From assembly GCF_937999985.1 (NCBI RefSeq), contig NZ_CALLDG010000018.1, positions 1 through 13,009 on the forward strand: a stretch of DNA of 13,009 bases. The letters run 5' to 3'. The stretch's first letter is position 1. Each line of letters opens with the position of its first letter. The translations under genes were made by a program, and so were the position numbers. The notes under the pieces are model-generated. The model had not been told where the DNA came from. It saw only the letters and a list, made by a program, of their open reading frames with translations, and did not search any database. The DNA comes from an uncultured Corynebacterium sp. (GTDB lineage: Bacteria > Actinomycetota > Actinomycetes > Mycobacteriales > Mycobacteriaceae). Positions 7,090 to 13,009 of this stretch are shown in pieces.

Positions 7090-7863
7090 CTAGAGCAGGC
7101 TCGATAGGAACTCTTGGGTGCGTTCGTGCTGCGGATTTCCAATCACTTCTGCGGCCGGTCCGTGCTCCACGATCACGCCGCCGTCCATGAAGGCAACTTC
7201 GTCGGCGACTTCACGTGCGAATCCCATCTCGTGGGTCACTACCAGCATCGTCATGCCGTCGTCGGCCAGGTGGCGCATCACGTTCAGCACTTCGCCGACC
7301 AGTTCGGGGTCCAGTGCGGAGGTCGGCTCGTCGAAGAGCATCAGCTTCGGCCGCATCGCCAGTGCGCGGGCGATGGCCACGCGCTGCTGTTGTCCGCCGG
7401 AGAGCTGCACCGGGTAGGCGTCGGCCTTGTGGGCGAGTCCCACCTGGTCCAGCAGCTTGCGCGCGTGCTCGATTGCGTCGTCTTTGTCCTCGCCGCGCAC
7501 CTGCACGGGCGCTTCGATGATGTTCTCCAGCACGGTGCGGTGGGTGAACAGGTTGAAGTGCTGGAACACCATTCCGATGTCCACGCGCTGCGCCGCTGCT
7601 TGCTTCGGCGTCAGTTCGTAAAGGTTTCCGTTCTTCTCGCGGTAGCCGATTAGCTCGCCGTCTACTTCGATACGCCCGGAGGTTACTTTCTCCAGGTGGT
7701 TCACGCAGCGCAGCAGGGTGGACTTACCAGATCCGGAGGGGCCGATCAGGCAGGTTACGCCGCCGCGAGGGACTTCCAGGTCGATGCCTTTCAGAACGTC
7801 GAGCCGGCCGTAGCGCTTCCAGACGTCCTGGATGGAGATCATCGGTGCGTTGGTTTCAGACAT
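7090..7863 (-). CDS. Polar amino acid ABC transporter ATP-binding protein (GlnQ-type)
   Basis: This 257-residue ATPase powers the importer encoded by the two genes upstream of it. All nucleotide-binding motifs are intact: Walker A GPSGSGKS (41-48), Q-loop Q101 in MVFQHFNLF, signature LSGGQ (154-158), Walker B LMLFDEP (174-180), D-loop SALD (182-185) and H-loop H211. The GlnQ/HisP subfamily is shown by the FNLFTHRTVLENI stretch and the full-length match to that group. The ATG start lies 8 nt after the permease stop. An AAGGAC at 7875-7880, inside the permease end, is its ribosome binding site. It is the last gene of the importer operon. No clear intrinsic terminator follows in the 92 nt before the HNH gene, so read-through into that gene is possible. 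The exact amino acid is not deducible. Confidence 0.95.
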   Translation of the reverse strand: MSETNAPMISIQDVWKRYGRLDVLKGIDLEVPRGGVTCLIGPSGSGKSTLLRCVNHLEKVTSGRIEVDGELIGYREKNGNLYELTPKQAAAQRVDIGMVFQHFNLFTHRTVLENIIEAPVQVRGEDKDDAIEHARKLLDQVGLAHKADAYPVQLSGGQQQRVAIARALAMRPKLMLFDEPTSALDPELVGEVLNVMRHLADDGMTMLVVTHEMGFAREVADEVAFMDGGVIVEHGPAAEVIGNPQHERTQEFLSSLL

Positions 7864-7871
7864 GGTGGTTA

Positions 7872-8819
7872 CTAGTCCTTCTTTTCGTTCGACCCGACGG
7901 TGATATTGCGTGGGGGCACGCCTTCGGCGTCAGCAAGGGCGGCGAGTTGGCGCTGCGTGAGCTGGCGCGACGATCCGCGAGAGAAGTAGCGCTCAACGTA
8001 GAACTGCCCAACCATCAGAATGCTGGTGATCACCAGGTACCAGGTGGCGGCAACAAGCAGCAGCGGGACGGGCTGGAATAGCGAGTTAGAGATGTCGGTG
8101 GCGCGGCCGTAAAGCTCGGCGGTGTACGGCACGGCAATAACCAGCGAGGTGGTCTTCAGCAGCGAGATGAACTCGTTGCCCGTCGGCGGGATGATGATGC
8201 GCATTGCCTGCGGCATTACGGTGCGGCGCATGTTCTGCCCCCAGGTCATGCCCAGTGCTTTCGAGGCTTCGGACTGTCCTTCGGGCACGGCCTGGATGCC
8301 GGCACGGACGATTTCTGCCATGTAGGCGGCCTCGTTCAGGCCGAGGCCCAGCACGGCCAGGATGAAGGCGTTCTGCAGTACTTGCTCGAGGTCGATTTCG
8401 GCGAAGCCCACGCTCACGGACTGGTAGAGGGAGCTCAGCAGGCCCCAGAACACCAGCTGCACGTACACGGGCGTGCCGCGGAAGACCCACAGGAACAGCC
8501 ACGCCACACCCTGCAGCACGGGATTCGGCGACATGCGCAGAACCGCGACGATCGCACCGATGATCACACCGATGATCATCGCCAGAATCGTCAGTGCGAT
8601 GGTGTGCATCGCCGCCTTAACGATGCGGGTATCCAGCAGGTACTGGAAGTAGGTGTCCCAGTGATAGGCCTCGTTTTGGGCTGCGGAGATGATGAACCAC
8701 ACCACGAGCGCCGCGAGGATTACCGCCGCGATCCAGCGGCCGGGGTGGCGTAGCGGGATCGCTTTGTTCTCGGTGGGGCGCCTACGCTGCGTTGCGGAGG
8801 AGGCGTTTTGGTTGCTCAC
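7872..8819 (-). CDS. Polar amino acid ABC transporter permease
   Basis: This membrane subunit of the importer has 315 residues when started at the GTG at 8817-8819. That GTG overlaps the stop of the binding-protein gene (GTGA), a coupling arrangement that decides the start. An upstream extension to 8912 would read back through coding sequence of the neighbour and was not used. Family evidence: helices at about 28-46, 70-95, 103-130, 150-170, 222-235 and 252-272, and the EAA loop EAAYMAEIVRAGIQAVPEG (163-181) continuing to SKALGM, where the ATPase docks. RGTPVYVQL (114-122) is a hallmark of the HisM/GlnP group. The N-terminal ~27 residues are polar and Gln/Arg-rich. The C-terminal ~35 residues form a charged cytoplasmic tail longer than in many relatives. 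Confidence 0.93.
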   Translation of the reverse strand: MSNQNASSATQRRRPTENKAIPLRHPGRWIAAVILAALVVWFIISAAQNEAYHWDTYFQYLLDTRIVKAAMHTIALTILAMIIGVIIGAIVAVLRMSPNPVLQGVAWLFLWVFRGTPVYVQLVFWGLLSSLYQSVSVGFAEIDLEQVLQNAFILAVLGLGLNEAAYMAEIVRAGIQAVPEGQSEASKALGMTWGQNMRRTVMPQAMRIIIPPTGNEFISLLKTTSLVIAVPYTAELYGRATDISNSLFQPVPLLLVAATWYLVITSILMVGQFYVERYFSRGSSRQLTQRQLAALADAEGVPPRNITVGSNEKKD

Positions 8820-9772
8820 TTGGTGCCTTCTTTCGGTTCGAGCGTGTGGGGCAGTTGGTAGGGCTTGAGGTTGAACGTCACTGCGTCTAACCCGCCGTCC
8901 TCGAGTTCCCATTGTTTGAGGATGGCCTCGTATGTGCCGTCGTTCATCATGGTCTGCATCGTTGCGGCCAGCGCTTTTCCAAGCGGGTTGTTCTTTTTGA
9001 CGCCCATACCGAACGGGGCGGTATCGAAAGGTTCGCCAACCCGCACCAATTTGCCGTCAGAGCGGGCGATGGCGAAGTCGATCACTGGCGAGTCGGAGCT
9101 GTAGGCGTTCGCCTTTTTCAGAATGGTTGCGGTAGCAGCGGCGTCGGCCTTTTCGTAGACCAGCTTCTCAATTGGCTCTTTGCCCTGGGCTTCGCATTCG
9201 TCGGAGCGTCCCTGCACTTCGTCCGTGTCGGAGTAGGTGCCCTTCTGCACGGCGACCTTCAGGCCGCAGGCGTTGTCGGGGTCGATGTTGTCCTCGTTGC
9301 CGGGCTGGGTGGCCCAGGAGATCCCGGCGCTGTAGAAGTCGACGAAGTCGTAGTTTTTCTGCCGCTCTTCGGTGTCGGTGAAGGCACTGGCTCCGACGTC
9401 GACGGATCCGGCGCTGATGGCCGGCAGGATCAGGTTGAAGTCCATTTGGTTGACTTCGACGTCGAGGCCCATCATGGCGCCGGCGGCGCGGATGAGGTCC
9501 ATTTCGAAGCCGATGATGTTTCCGTCGGAGTCTTTAAACTCGTTGGGCGCGTAGGGCGGGTTGGTGCCGACGGTGATTTTTCCCTTGGCCTGGACGTCCG
9601 GGGGCACTAGGGCGGCGAGCTGCGGGTTCTTCGCCGGGAGGATTTCCTCCCAGCCTTCCGGGTTGCCGAGTTCTTCGTTGGTCACACACCCCGCCAGCGA
9701 TGCTGAGAGCAGGATCGCAAGGGTGCCCTTGGCCACGGTACGGGCCAGAGAGCGTGGGTGGCTATGTTTCAT
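8816..9772 (-). CDS. Amino acid ABC transporter substrate-binding lipoprotein (SBP_bac_3)
   Basis: This 318-residue extracytoplasmic binding protein delivers an amino acid to the permease. A lipoprotein signal is clear: basic N-terminus, hydrophobic stretch LAILLSASLAGC with a lipobox ending at C29, so it should be lipidated by Lgt and anchored to the membrane. The SBP_bac_3 core runs from about 64 (GKITVGTNPPYAPNEF) to 290. Ligand-type residues are seen in GASAFTDTEERQKNYDFVDF (R137, which would hold the substrate carboxylate) and SSDSPVIDFAIA (D227, amino group). C169 and C193 could form a disulfide. The specific substrate is not readable. The ATG start lacks a Shine-Dalgarno and is 7 nt from a TATAAT. 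The stop overlaps the permease start. It begins 8 nt past the end of the PepSY gene. Confidence 0.93.
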   Translation of the reverse strand: MKHSHPRSLARTVAKGTLAILLSASLAGCVTNEELGNPEGWEEILPAKNPQLAALVPPDVQAKGKITVGTNPPYAPNEFKDSDGNIIGFEMDLIRAAGAMMGLDVEVNQMDFNLILPAISAGSVDVGASAFTDTEERQKNYDFVDFYSAGISWATQPGNEDNIDPDNACGLKVAVQKGTYSDTDEVQGRSDECEAQGKEPIEKLVYEKADAAATATILKKANAYSSDSPVIDFAIARSDGKLVRVGEPFDTAPFGMGVKKNNPLGKALAATMQTMMNDGTYEAILKQWELEDGGLDAVTFNLKPYQLPHTLEPKEGTK

Positions 9773-9785
9773 ATCGTGGATTATA
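9770..9785 (-). promoter_or_regulatory. Leaderless-type promoter of the ABC importer operon
   Basis: On the minus strand a perfect TATAAT (9785 to 9780) overlaps the TAA stop of the PepSY gene and sits exactly 7 nt from the ATG at 9772. Transcription would begin at about the A of the ATG. No ribosome binding site precedes this ATG, which fits. A weak -35-like TTAAAG lies at 9804-9809. The importer can thus be expressed independently of the PepSY gene despite the 8 nt gap. Confidence 0.6.
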
Positions 9786-11184
9786 TCGGAGTATGTGAAT
9801 ATTCTTTAATGTCTTTCGTTCCCTGAACCTCCGCGTCGGGCCTGTCGGCCTTGTTTCCGCCGCGCAAGTCGAGGGCTAGGGCAATGACGAACAGGATGGC
9901 ACCACTAACAGCGAACAGGGGAGCGATCACGCTGTATCCGCCGAGCAGTATCCCCAGCGCTACCCAGTGCTTCCAGCTGAGTTCACAGAGGTCCACGCGG
10001 GCGCCGTTGTTCTTGCCGCCGCGGCGGCGCCACCACATGATGTATCCGTAGACCACGAGCGCGCCGATGCCCAGTGCCAGCAGTGCCAGTGCGATCTGGC
10101 TGACCAGCCCGAACAGGGTTCCCATGTGTAGCTGGATAATCCAGCTGGTCAGCTGGGCTGCGATGGGCCAGGAGCTAAACGGCAGGCGGTCGATAACTTC
10201 GCCGTTCTCACCGTTTACGGTGATCGCATCGTTGTGCATCTTGTACGCCTGGCGCGGTTCGCTGACCGTCCAGGCCTGGCCGGCTTCGCTCGGGGGAGCC
10301 AGCTGTAGGGTGCCGGTGAGTCCCTCGTTGCGGCCAACCTGGAGGGCTGTATCGGCCTGTGCCAGGTCGATCTCTGCAGTACCGCCGTGGCCCGTGTGGC
10401 CTGTGTGACCTGCGTGCTCGCCATGGCCCGCGTGACCAGAGCCGTCGCCTTGCGCATCTTGTTCGCCGTTGATGCTCGTGTTCGGTTCGGGTGCCATCCA
10501 GTTCAGTTCTTCGCGGACAGCTGCGATGTTGTCGCCTGCGAAGTGGGACCAAGTCAGGCCGGAGATGCACAGGAAGATCAGCCCTGGTGCGGCTACCAGT
10601 CCGATGAGAGTGTGGCGCTGCATGGCTTGGCGGCGGGACTTCTTCTTGGGCTTGCGCTGGCTTTTCTGTTTGCGCATGAACCACCACATGGCCACGCCGG
10701 TGACGGCCATGGGGCCTAGCCACGTGGCGGCGGTTTCGGAGTAGATGCGGCCGGGCTCATCCAGCCAGAGGTTGCGGTGGCCTTCGGATAGCCAGGCGCG
10801 GAACGGTAGGGAAGAAGCGCTGCCGTACTGGGTCAGCTCTCCGGTGATGTGCAAATCACCCGGATCAACGAACACTGCTCGAGTGTAGCTTTCGGAGGGC
10901 AGAGTTGGATCGGCGAAGAGCACGCGGGTGGTCTTGCCTTCTCCGTCGGGGATCTGCACCTTAGCGACGTCGAGGTCGGGGTGGATGCGCTTCGCGGCTT
11001 CGATCTGCTTGGCTACCGGTTGGGCTGGGCTGCTTGAGGTGGCAGCCAGCTCAGATTTGTAAACCCACGTTTCGATGGTGGGGGCGAGTGCGTAGAAGAA
11101 GCCGGAGAAGGCGGCTACGAGGATGAGGGGTGCGATGAAGAGCCCAGCGAGGGTGTGGACTCTGCGAATAATTCTGCGAGACAT
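9781..11184 (-). CDS. PepSY-associated transmembrane protein with a His-rich loop
   Basis: This 467-residue membrane protein has the PepSY_TM (PiuB-like) layout: helix at 11-33 with RRVHTLAGLFIAPLILVAAFSGF, a large external loop 34-150, helices at about 155-170 and 192-212, a second external loop 213-345, and helices at about 347-385 and 406-438. The very basic RKQKSQRKPKKKSRRQ (171-186) between helices 2 and 3 is cytoplasmic by the positive-inside rule, which puts both loops outside. Relatives are linked to iron or other metal/siderophore use or to reductase-like roles; the function here is not established. The second loop holds six His at exact three-residue spacing (251-266). A Gly/Ser/Glu-rich stretch precedes it. 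The ATG at 11184 starts the conserved N-terminus; its ribosome binding site is poor. It follows the TetR gene by 74 nt. Confidence 0.88.
   Translation of the reverse strand: MSRRIIRRVHTLAGLFIAPLILVAAFSGFFYALAPTIETWVYKSELAATSSSPAQPVAKQIEAAKRIHPDLDVAKVQIPDGEGKTTRVLFADPTLPSESYTRAVFVDPGDLHITGELTQYGSASSLPFRAWLSEGHRNLWLDEPGRIYSETAATWLGPMAVTGVAMWWFMRKQKSQRKPKKKSRRQAMQRHTLIGLVAAPGLIFLCISGLTWSHFAGDNIAAVREELNWMAPEPNTSINGEQDAQGDGSGHAGHGEHAGHTGHTGHGGTAEIDLAQADTALQVGRNEGLTGTLQLAPPSEAGQAWTVSEPRQAYKMHNDAITVNGENGEVIDRLPFSSWPIAAQLTSWIIQLHMGTLFGLVSQIALALLALGIGALVVYGYIMWWRRRGGKNNGARVDLCELSWKHWVALGILLGGYSVIAPLFAVSGAILFVIALALDLRGGNKADRPDAEVQGTKDIKEYSHTPI
10387..10434 (-). repeat. (His-x-x)6 coding repeat in the PepSY protein
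   Basis: Six 9-bp units encode HAG HGE HAG HTG HTG HGG-like triplets, residues 251-266 of the PepSY protein. Every third residue is His (251, 254, 257, 260, 263, 266) with small residues between, a flexible metal-binding type of segment. It falls in the predicted external loop. Confidence 0.85.
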
Positions 11185-11258
11185 GCTTCATTAGTCGCAT
11201 GCCTGGCGGGATCGGTTCCCATTAGCGACGAGCGGGGTAGTGTTCGGGGGACTGGTGG

Positions 11259-11870
11259 CTAGTAGGAGGGACGGTCCGTCTCAAGTGCTTGGAACACGAA
11301 GTCCAACTTTTGGTCTAGGATCCGCAGCGCCATTTCCTCGTCGTCCTCCCGGTCAGCAGGCAGTGAATCTGTCATCGCGAAGAGCTCAAAGGAGTGCCTG
11401 AAAGGCCCGGAGCTGAACACGAAGTTCGTGATCACGTCGATGGCGAACAGAGCCTGTCCGCGGCTGAATCCGGCGTCATTAAGCCTCCCCAAAAGGTTCG
11501 TGACGCTTTCCCGGAAGGCGAAAAGGCTGTTGGGGGAGCTCAGTAATGCTTGCGCGAGCCCCGGGTAGGTAGCGCACATCCGCGCTAGGTAATAGGCGTA
11601 GTCCCGGAGTAGTTCCTTCCAATCGCCCTCAGTGGTAAGCGCTGTGGCTTCGGTGATGTGCTCGATGCAGGCGGTCAGAAGGGTGTCGCGGCTGTAGATT
11701 CGGTACAGTGCGGACGTGGCCACTCCCAGGCCTTTGGCCACCTCTGACATGGTGAATTTATCTAGACCGATTGCGAGAGCCTGGTTGATGACGTCTTCGC
11801 GGTCAAAGGTTGGCTTCGGGCCGGTCTTGCGGTGAGGGCGTTTTCCCTCTGCGGGAAGCGGGGTGGACAT
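11259..11870 (-). CDS. TetR-family transcriptional regulator
   Basis: This 203-residue protein has an N-terminal TetR DNA-binding domain: a basic leader (KRPHRKTGPKPTF), then helix 1 (DREDVINQALAIG), and the helix-turn-helix FTMSEVAKGLGVATSALYRIYS (39-60) with the typical LYR recognition end. The C-terminal ~130 residues are the helical ligand/dimer domain, resembling the TetR_C class by its length and the LLRDYAYYLARM stretch; the ligand is unknown. The ATG at 11870 is used because the family leader begins there and a -10 lies 7 nt upstream. A palindrome overlapping that -10 suggests autoregulation. Its stop is 74 nt before the PepSY gene, in the same direction, so the PepSY gene and possibly the importer are candidate targets. 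Confidence 0.92.
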   Translation of the reverse strand: MSTPLPAEGKRPHRKTGPKPTFDREDVINQALAIGLDKFTMSEVAKGLGVATSALYRIYSRDTLLTACIEHITEATALTTEGDWKELLRDYAYYLARMCATYPGLAQALLSSPNSLFAFRESVTNLLGRLNDAGFSRGQALFAIDVITNFVFSSGPFRHSFELFAMTDSLPADREDDEEMALRILDQKLDFVFQALETDRPSY

Positions 11871-11888
11871 GCAGTGAACATTAGTTCA
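11868..11888 (-). promoter_or_regulatory. Overlapping TetR operator and leaderless promoter
   Basis: TGAACATTAGTTCA (11875-11888) is a palindrome with perfect 5-bp arms and a 4-bp centre. On the minus strand it contains TAATGT (11883 to 11878), a TANNNT-type -10, which sits exactly 7 nt before the ATG at 11870. A protein bound to the palindrome would cover the -10. There is no ribosome binding site. A TTAGCA at 11903-11908 is a possible but distant -35. Confidence 0.55.
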
Positions 11889-11920
11889 TTTTTTATCCTT
11901 ATTGCTAACTGGTGCCCCCG

Positions 11921-11967
11921 GAAAGAAAAACAAATACCCCTGCTCTTTAAACAATAAAGAACAGGGG
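11921..11967 (-). terminator. Rho-independent terminator of the Q/N-rich membrane protein gene
   Basis: Arms at 11937-11949 and 11955-11967 (CCCCTGCTCTTTA against TAAAGAACAGGGG) pair over 13 positions with one mismatch around a 5-nt loop. On the minus strand the stem is followed by TATTTGTTTTTCTTT, a U-rich tract. It lies 29 nt past the stop of the gene ending at 11997 and insulates the TetR gene from it. The plus-strand side has no T tract, so it works one way. Confidence 0.88.
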
Positions 11968-11996
11968 CAGCTGTGGTGCCGTTTTAGCCGTTTAGA

Positions 11997-12890
11997 CTAC
12001 TGCGGGTTCTGCGGGTTCTGAGGATCCTGAGGGGCGTTGCCCTGCCAACCCTGGTTCGGCTGCTGGCCGAAGTTGTTCTGACCGTAGTTGTTCTGGTCAA
12101 AGTTGTTCTGCGGCTGCTGGCCGTAGCCCTGCTGACCAAAGTTCTGCTGGCCGTAACCCTGCTGCGCGAAGGCCTGCTGCGGAGCGGACGGGTTGTTCTT
12201 CCGGTCGTTCAGCAGTGCAAGCACGCCGAAGGCGATGATGGCGATGGAAGCCAGCAGGATCAGGATCAGACCTGCGCCGACGCTTACGTTTACAACGTCC
12301 TCGTCAAAATCACCGGCCTTAGAGCCGATGCTGGCCCAGTCGATGATGGAGATCAGCAGCAGGATGGCGCCGATGGCGATCACCGGAATGCCACGCCACC
12401 ACTTCTGGGCCAGCTGCTCTACGAACAGGTAGGCTGCAATTCCGCCGATGACGATCAGGGACAGGAACATGGTGATGATGCCGTCACCGTCGGTGCCGGA
12501 GACCGTGACGGTGCCATAGAATGGAACCGAGACCTTGCCCCACGGCATGAAGCTGCCGATGAAGCTGATCAGAGCGGCGCCCGCTGCACAAACCAGCCAC
12601 AGAACGGACTTGTTGGAGAAGTCCAGGTACTGCTTGATGTCGAACTGCCCGCCCTGGCCGTTCTGCTGGTTCTGGCCGTTGAAGCCCTGCTGGTTCTGGA
12701 AGTTGTTCTGGCCGTAGCCGTTCTGTGCACCCTGCTGCGGAGCGCCATATGCGTTCTGGCCTTGCTGCTGCGGTGCCGGGTTCTGCTGGCCGTAGGGGTT
12801 CTGGTTCCAGTCCTGGCTCTGCGGCTGCTGCGGTGCACCGTTGTTGCCGGTGTTGGCCGGGTCGTTGGAACCGAAGTTCTCGTCCGTCAT
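11997..12890 (-). CDS. Four-helix membrane protein with Gln/Asn-rich prion-like arms
   Basis: This 297-residue protein has three parts. Residues 1-83 are low complexity: in 11-83, 37 of 73 residues are Gln or Asn, with Gly, Pro and spaced Tyr/Phe. Residues 95-227 hold four hydrophobic helices (about 95-115, 137-157, 167-187, 203-227) with MPWG after the first. Residues 231-297 are again low complexity, 34 of 67 being Gln or Asn. With four helices both arms lie on the same side, probably the cytoplasm. There is no signal peptide or enzymatic motif. The layout recalls the mycobacterial 34-kDa antigen Rv0954 (four helices plus a YGQ-rich tail), but homology is not shown here. The ATG at 12890 is chosen for its GAGGAG ribosome binding site; the longer reading to 12923 lacks one. 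An intrinsic terminator follows. Function unknown. Confidence 0.85.
   Translation of the reverse strand: MTDENFGSNDPANTGNNGAPQQPQSQDWNQNPYGQQNPAPQQQGQNAYGAPQQGAQNGYGQNNFQNQQGFNGQNQQNGQGGQFDIKQYLDFSNKSVLWLVCAAGAALISFIGSFMPWGKVSVPFYGTVTVSGTDGDGIITMFLSLIVIGGIAAYLFVEQLAQKWWRGIPVIAIGAILLLISIIDWASIGSKAGDFDEDVVNVSVGAGLILILLASIAIIAFGVLALLNDRKNNPSAPQQAFAQQGYGQQNFGQQGYGQQPQNNFDQNNYGQNNFGQQPNQGWQGNAPQDPQNPQNPQ
12063..12170 (-). repeat. Coding pentapeptide-type repeats in the C-terminal arm
   Basis: Residues 241-276 of the Q/N-rich membrane protein show aromatics at regular five-residue steps: F241, Y246, F251, Y256, then F264, Y269, F274. They are separated by Gln, Asn and Gly. At DNA level these are imperfect 15-bp units using mainly CAG, AAC and TAC/TTC codons, prone to copy-number change. 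Confidence 0.8.
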
Positions 12891-12892
12891 GG

Positions 12893-12900
12893 TTCTCCTC
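12893..12900 (-). promoter_or_regulatory. Strong ribosome binding site fixing the start at 12890
   Basis: GAGGAG (minus strand, 12900 to 12895) lies 4 nt before the ATG at 12890. It supports the MTDENFG start of the Q/N-rich membrane protein over the upstream in-frame ATG at 12923. Confidence 0.8.
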
Positions 12901-12923
12901 GCGTCACGAAACTGTCTTAGCAC

Positions 12924-12937
12924 CCCTTAAGAAAGGG
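12924..12937. repeat. Small inverted repeat in the leader of the Q/N-rich protein gene
   Basis: CCCTT and AAGGG (12924-12928 and 12933-12937) are inverted around AAGA, about 35-45 nt upstream of the ATG. If transcription starts near the AT-rich TAATAT at 12960-12965, this would be a short hairpin in a roughly 60-nt leader. The arms are short and may be chance. Confidence 0.25.
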
Positions 12938-12957
12938 CTGCGTCATTTCTTCGCGAT

Positions 12958-13008
12958 TTATATTAACGGACAACCTTCGAGCTCGACGGGTTTGGTGATG
13001 GTCGCGGC
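12958..13008 (-). CDS. Possible C-terminal tail of an upstream gene (partial)
   Basis: The minus strand from the window end reads AATITKPVELEGCPLI followed by TAA (12958-12960), with G or C at most third codon positions until the last two codons. This looks like the end of a real protein whose body lies beyond the window. Sixteen residues are too few to name a family. If real, its stop is 67 nt upstream of the ATG at 12890 and the two genes run in the same direction. Confidence 0.4.
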   Translation of the reverse strand, partial: AATITKPVELEGCPLI

Positions 13009-13009
13009 A

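Noticed and set aside
8820..8912. Longer start for the ABC permease at 8912
   Set aside because: It would add 31 Arg-rich residues read from inside the binding-protein gene; the GTG at 8819 gives a GTGA overlap and a typical N-terminus.
11185..11258. Iron box (DtxR-type) or second palindrome in the TetR-PepSY gap
   Set aside because: No TTAGGTTAG-like 19-mer is present. Only a loose direct repeat (CATTAGTCGC at 11189, CATTAGCGAC at 11220) and 5-bp inverted bits are seen, within chance.
12000..12200. Short repeated units resembling a CRISPR or non-coding tandem array
   Set aside because: The units keep a multiple-of-three length and encode a continuous Q/N/G/Y reading frame; there are no unique spacers.
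12891..12923. Longer start for the Q/N-rich membrane protein at 12923
   Set aside because: The extra MLRQFRDARRT segment lacks a ribosome binding site and contains the GAGGAG that serves the ATG at 12890.
12985..13009. Start of a plus-strand gene at the right edge (GTGATGGTCGCGGCA)
   Set aside because: Only a few codons are available, no ribosome binding site is evident, and the minus strand there reads better as a coding tail.

Overview
The window looks like chromosomal DNA of a high-GC Corynebacterium or close relative. The evidence is the trpA-lgt-pyk order, a DUF222/HNH (13E12-type) nuclease, a DUF4921-type protein known to me mainly from actinobacteria, and several start codons with no Shine-Dalgarno sequence sitting 7 nt behind a -10 hexamer, the geometry of corynebacterial leaderless mRNAs. 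No rRNA, tRNA, CRISPR array, insertion sequence or attachment site was seen. There is no gene-free stretch over 300 bases; the longest gap is about 130 bases, between the TetR gene and the Q/N-rich membrane protein gene.

Plus-strand block (1-2823): the 3' end of trpA (tryptophan synthase alpha) overlaps lgt (prolipoprotein diacylglyceryl transferase) by an ATGA. It is followed by pyk (pyruvate kinase), which seems to have its own leaderless promoter. Minus-strand pair (2805-5430): a DUF4921/GalT-like protein with a His-x-His-x-Gln motif lies upstream of an M20 metal-dependent amidohydrolase that starts with TTG. The amidohydrolase collides tail to tail with pyk (19 bp overlap). A small orphan plus-strand gene (5506-5895) diverges from the DUF4921 gene and overlaps a DUF222-HNH nuclease gene tail to tail.

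Minus-strand import region (7090-11870): a TetR-type regulator with a palindrome over its likely -10, a PepSY membrane protein with an unusual (His-x-x)6 loop, and a three-gene polar amino acid ABC importer (lipoprotein, permease, ATPase; start/stop overlap or 8 nt gaps). The importer has a TATAAT placed at the PepSY stop codon for leaderless transcription. Lgt, encoded in the first block, is the enzyme expected to lipidate the importer's binding protein.

Right end (11921-13009): a four-helix membrane protein with two long Gln/Asn-rich, prion-like arms, followed by a strong intrinsic terminator. Upstream of it is a 16-residue C-terminal tail of what may be another minus-strand gene. The most unusual items are this Q/N-rich membrane protein, the His-repeat PepSY protein, and the leaderless promoter geometry seen at three or four genes. 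I see no complete novel defence or mobile system; most of the window is ordinary housekeeping and transport.
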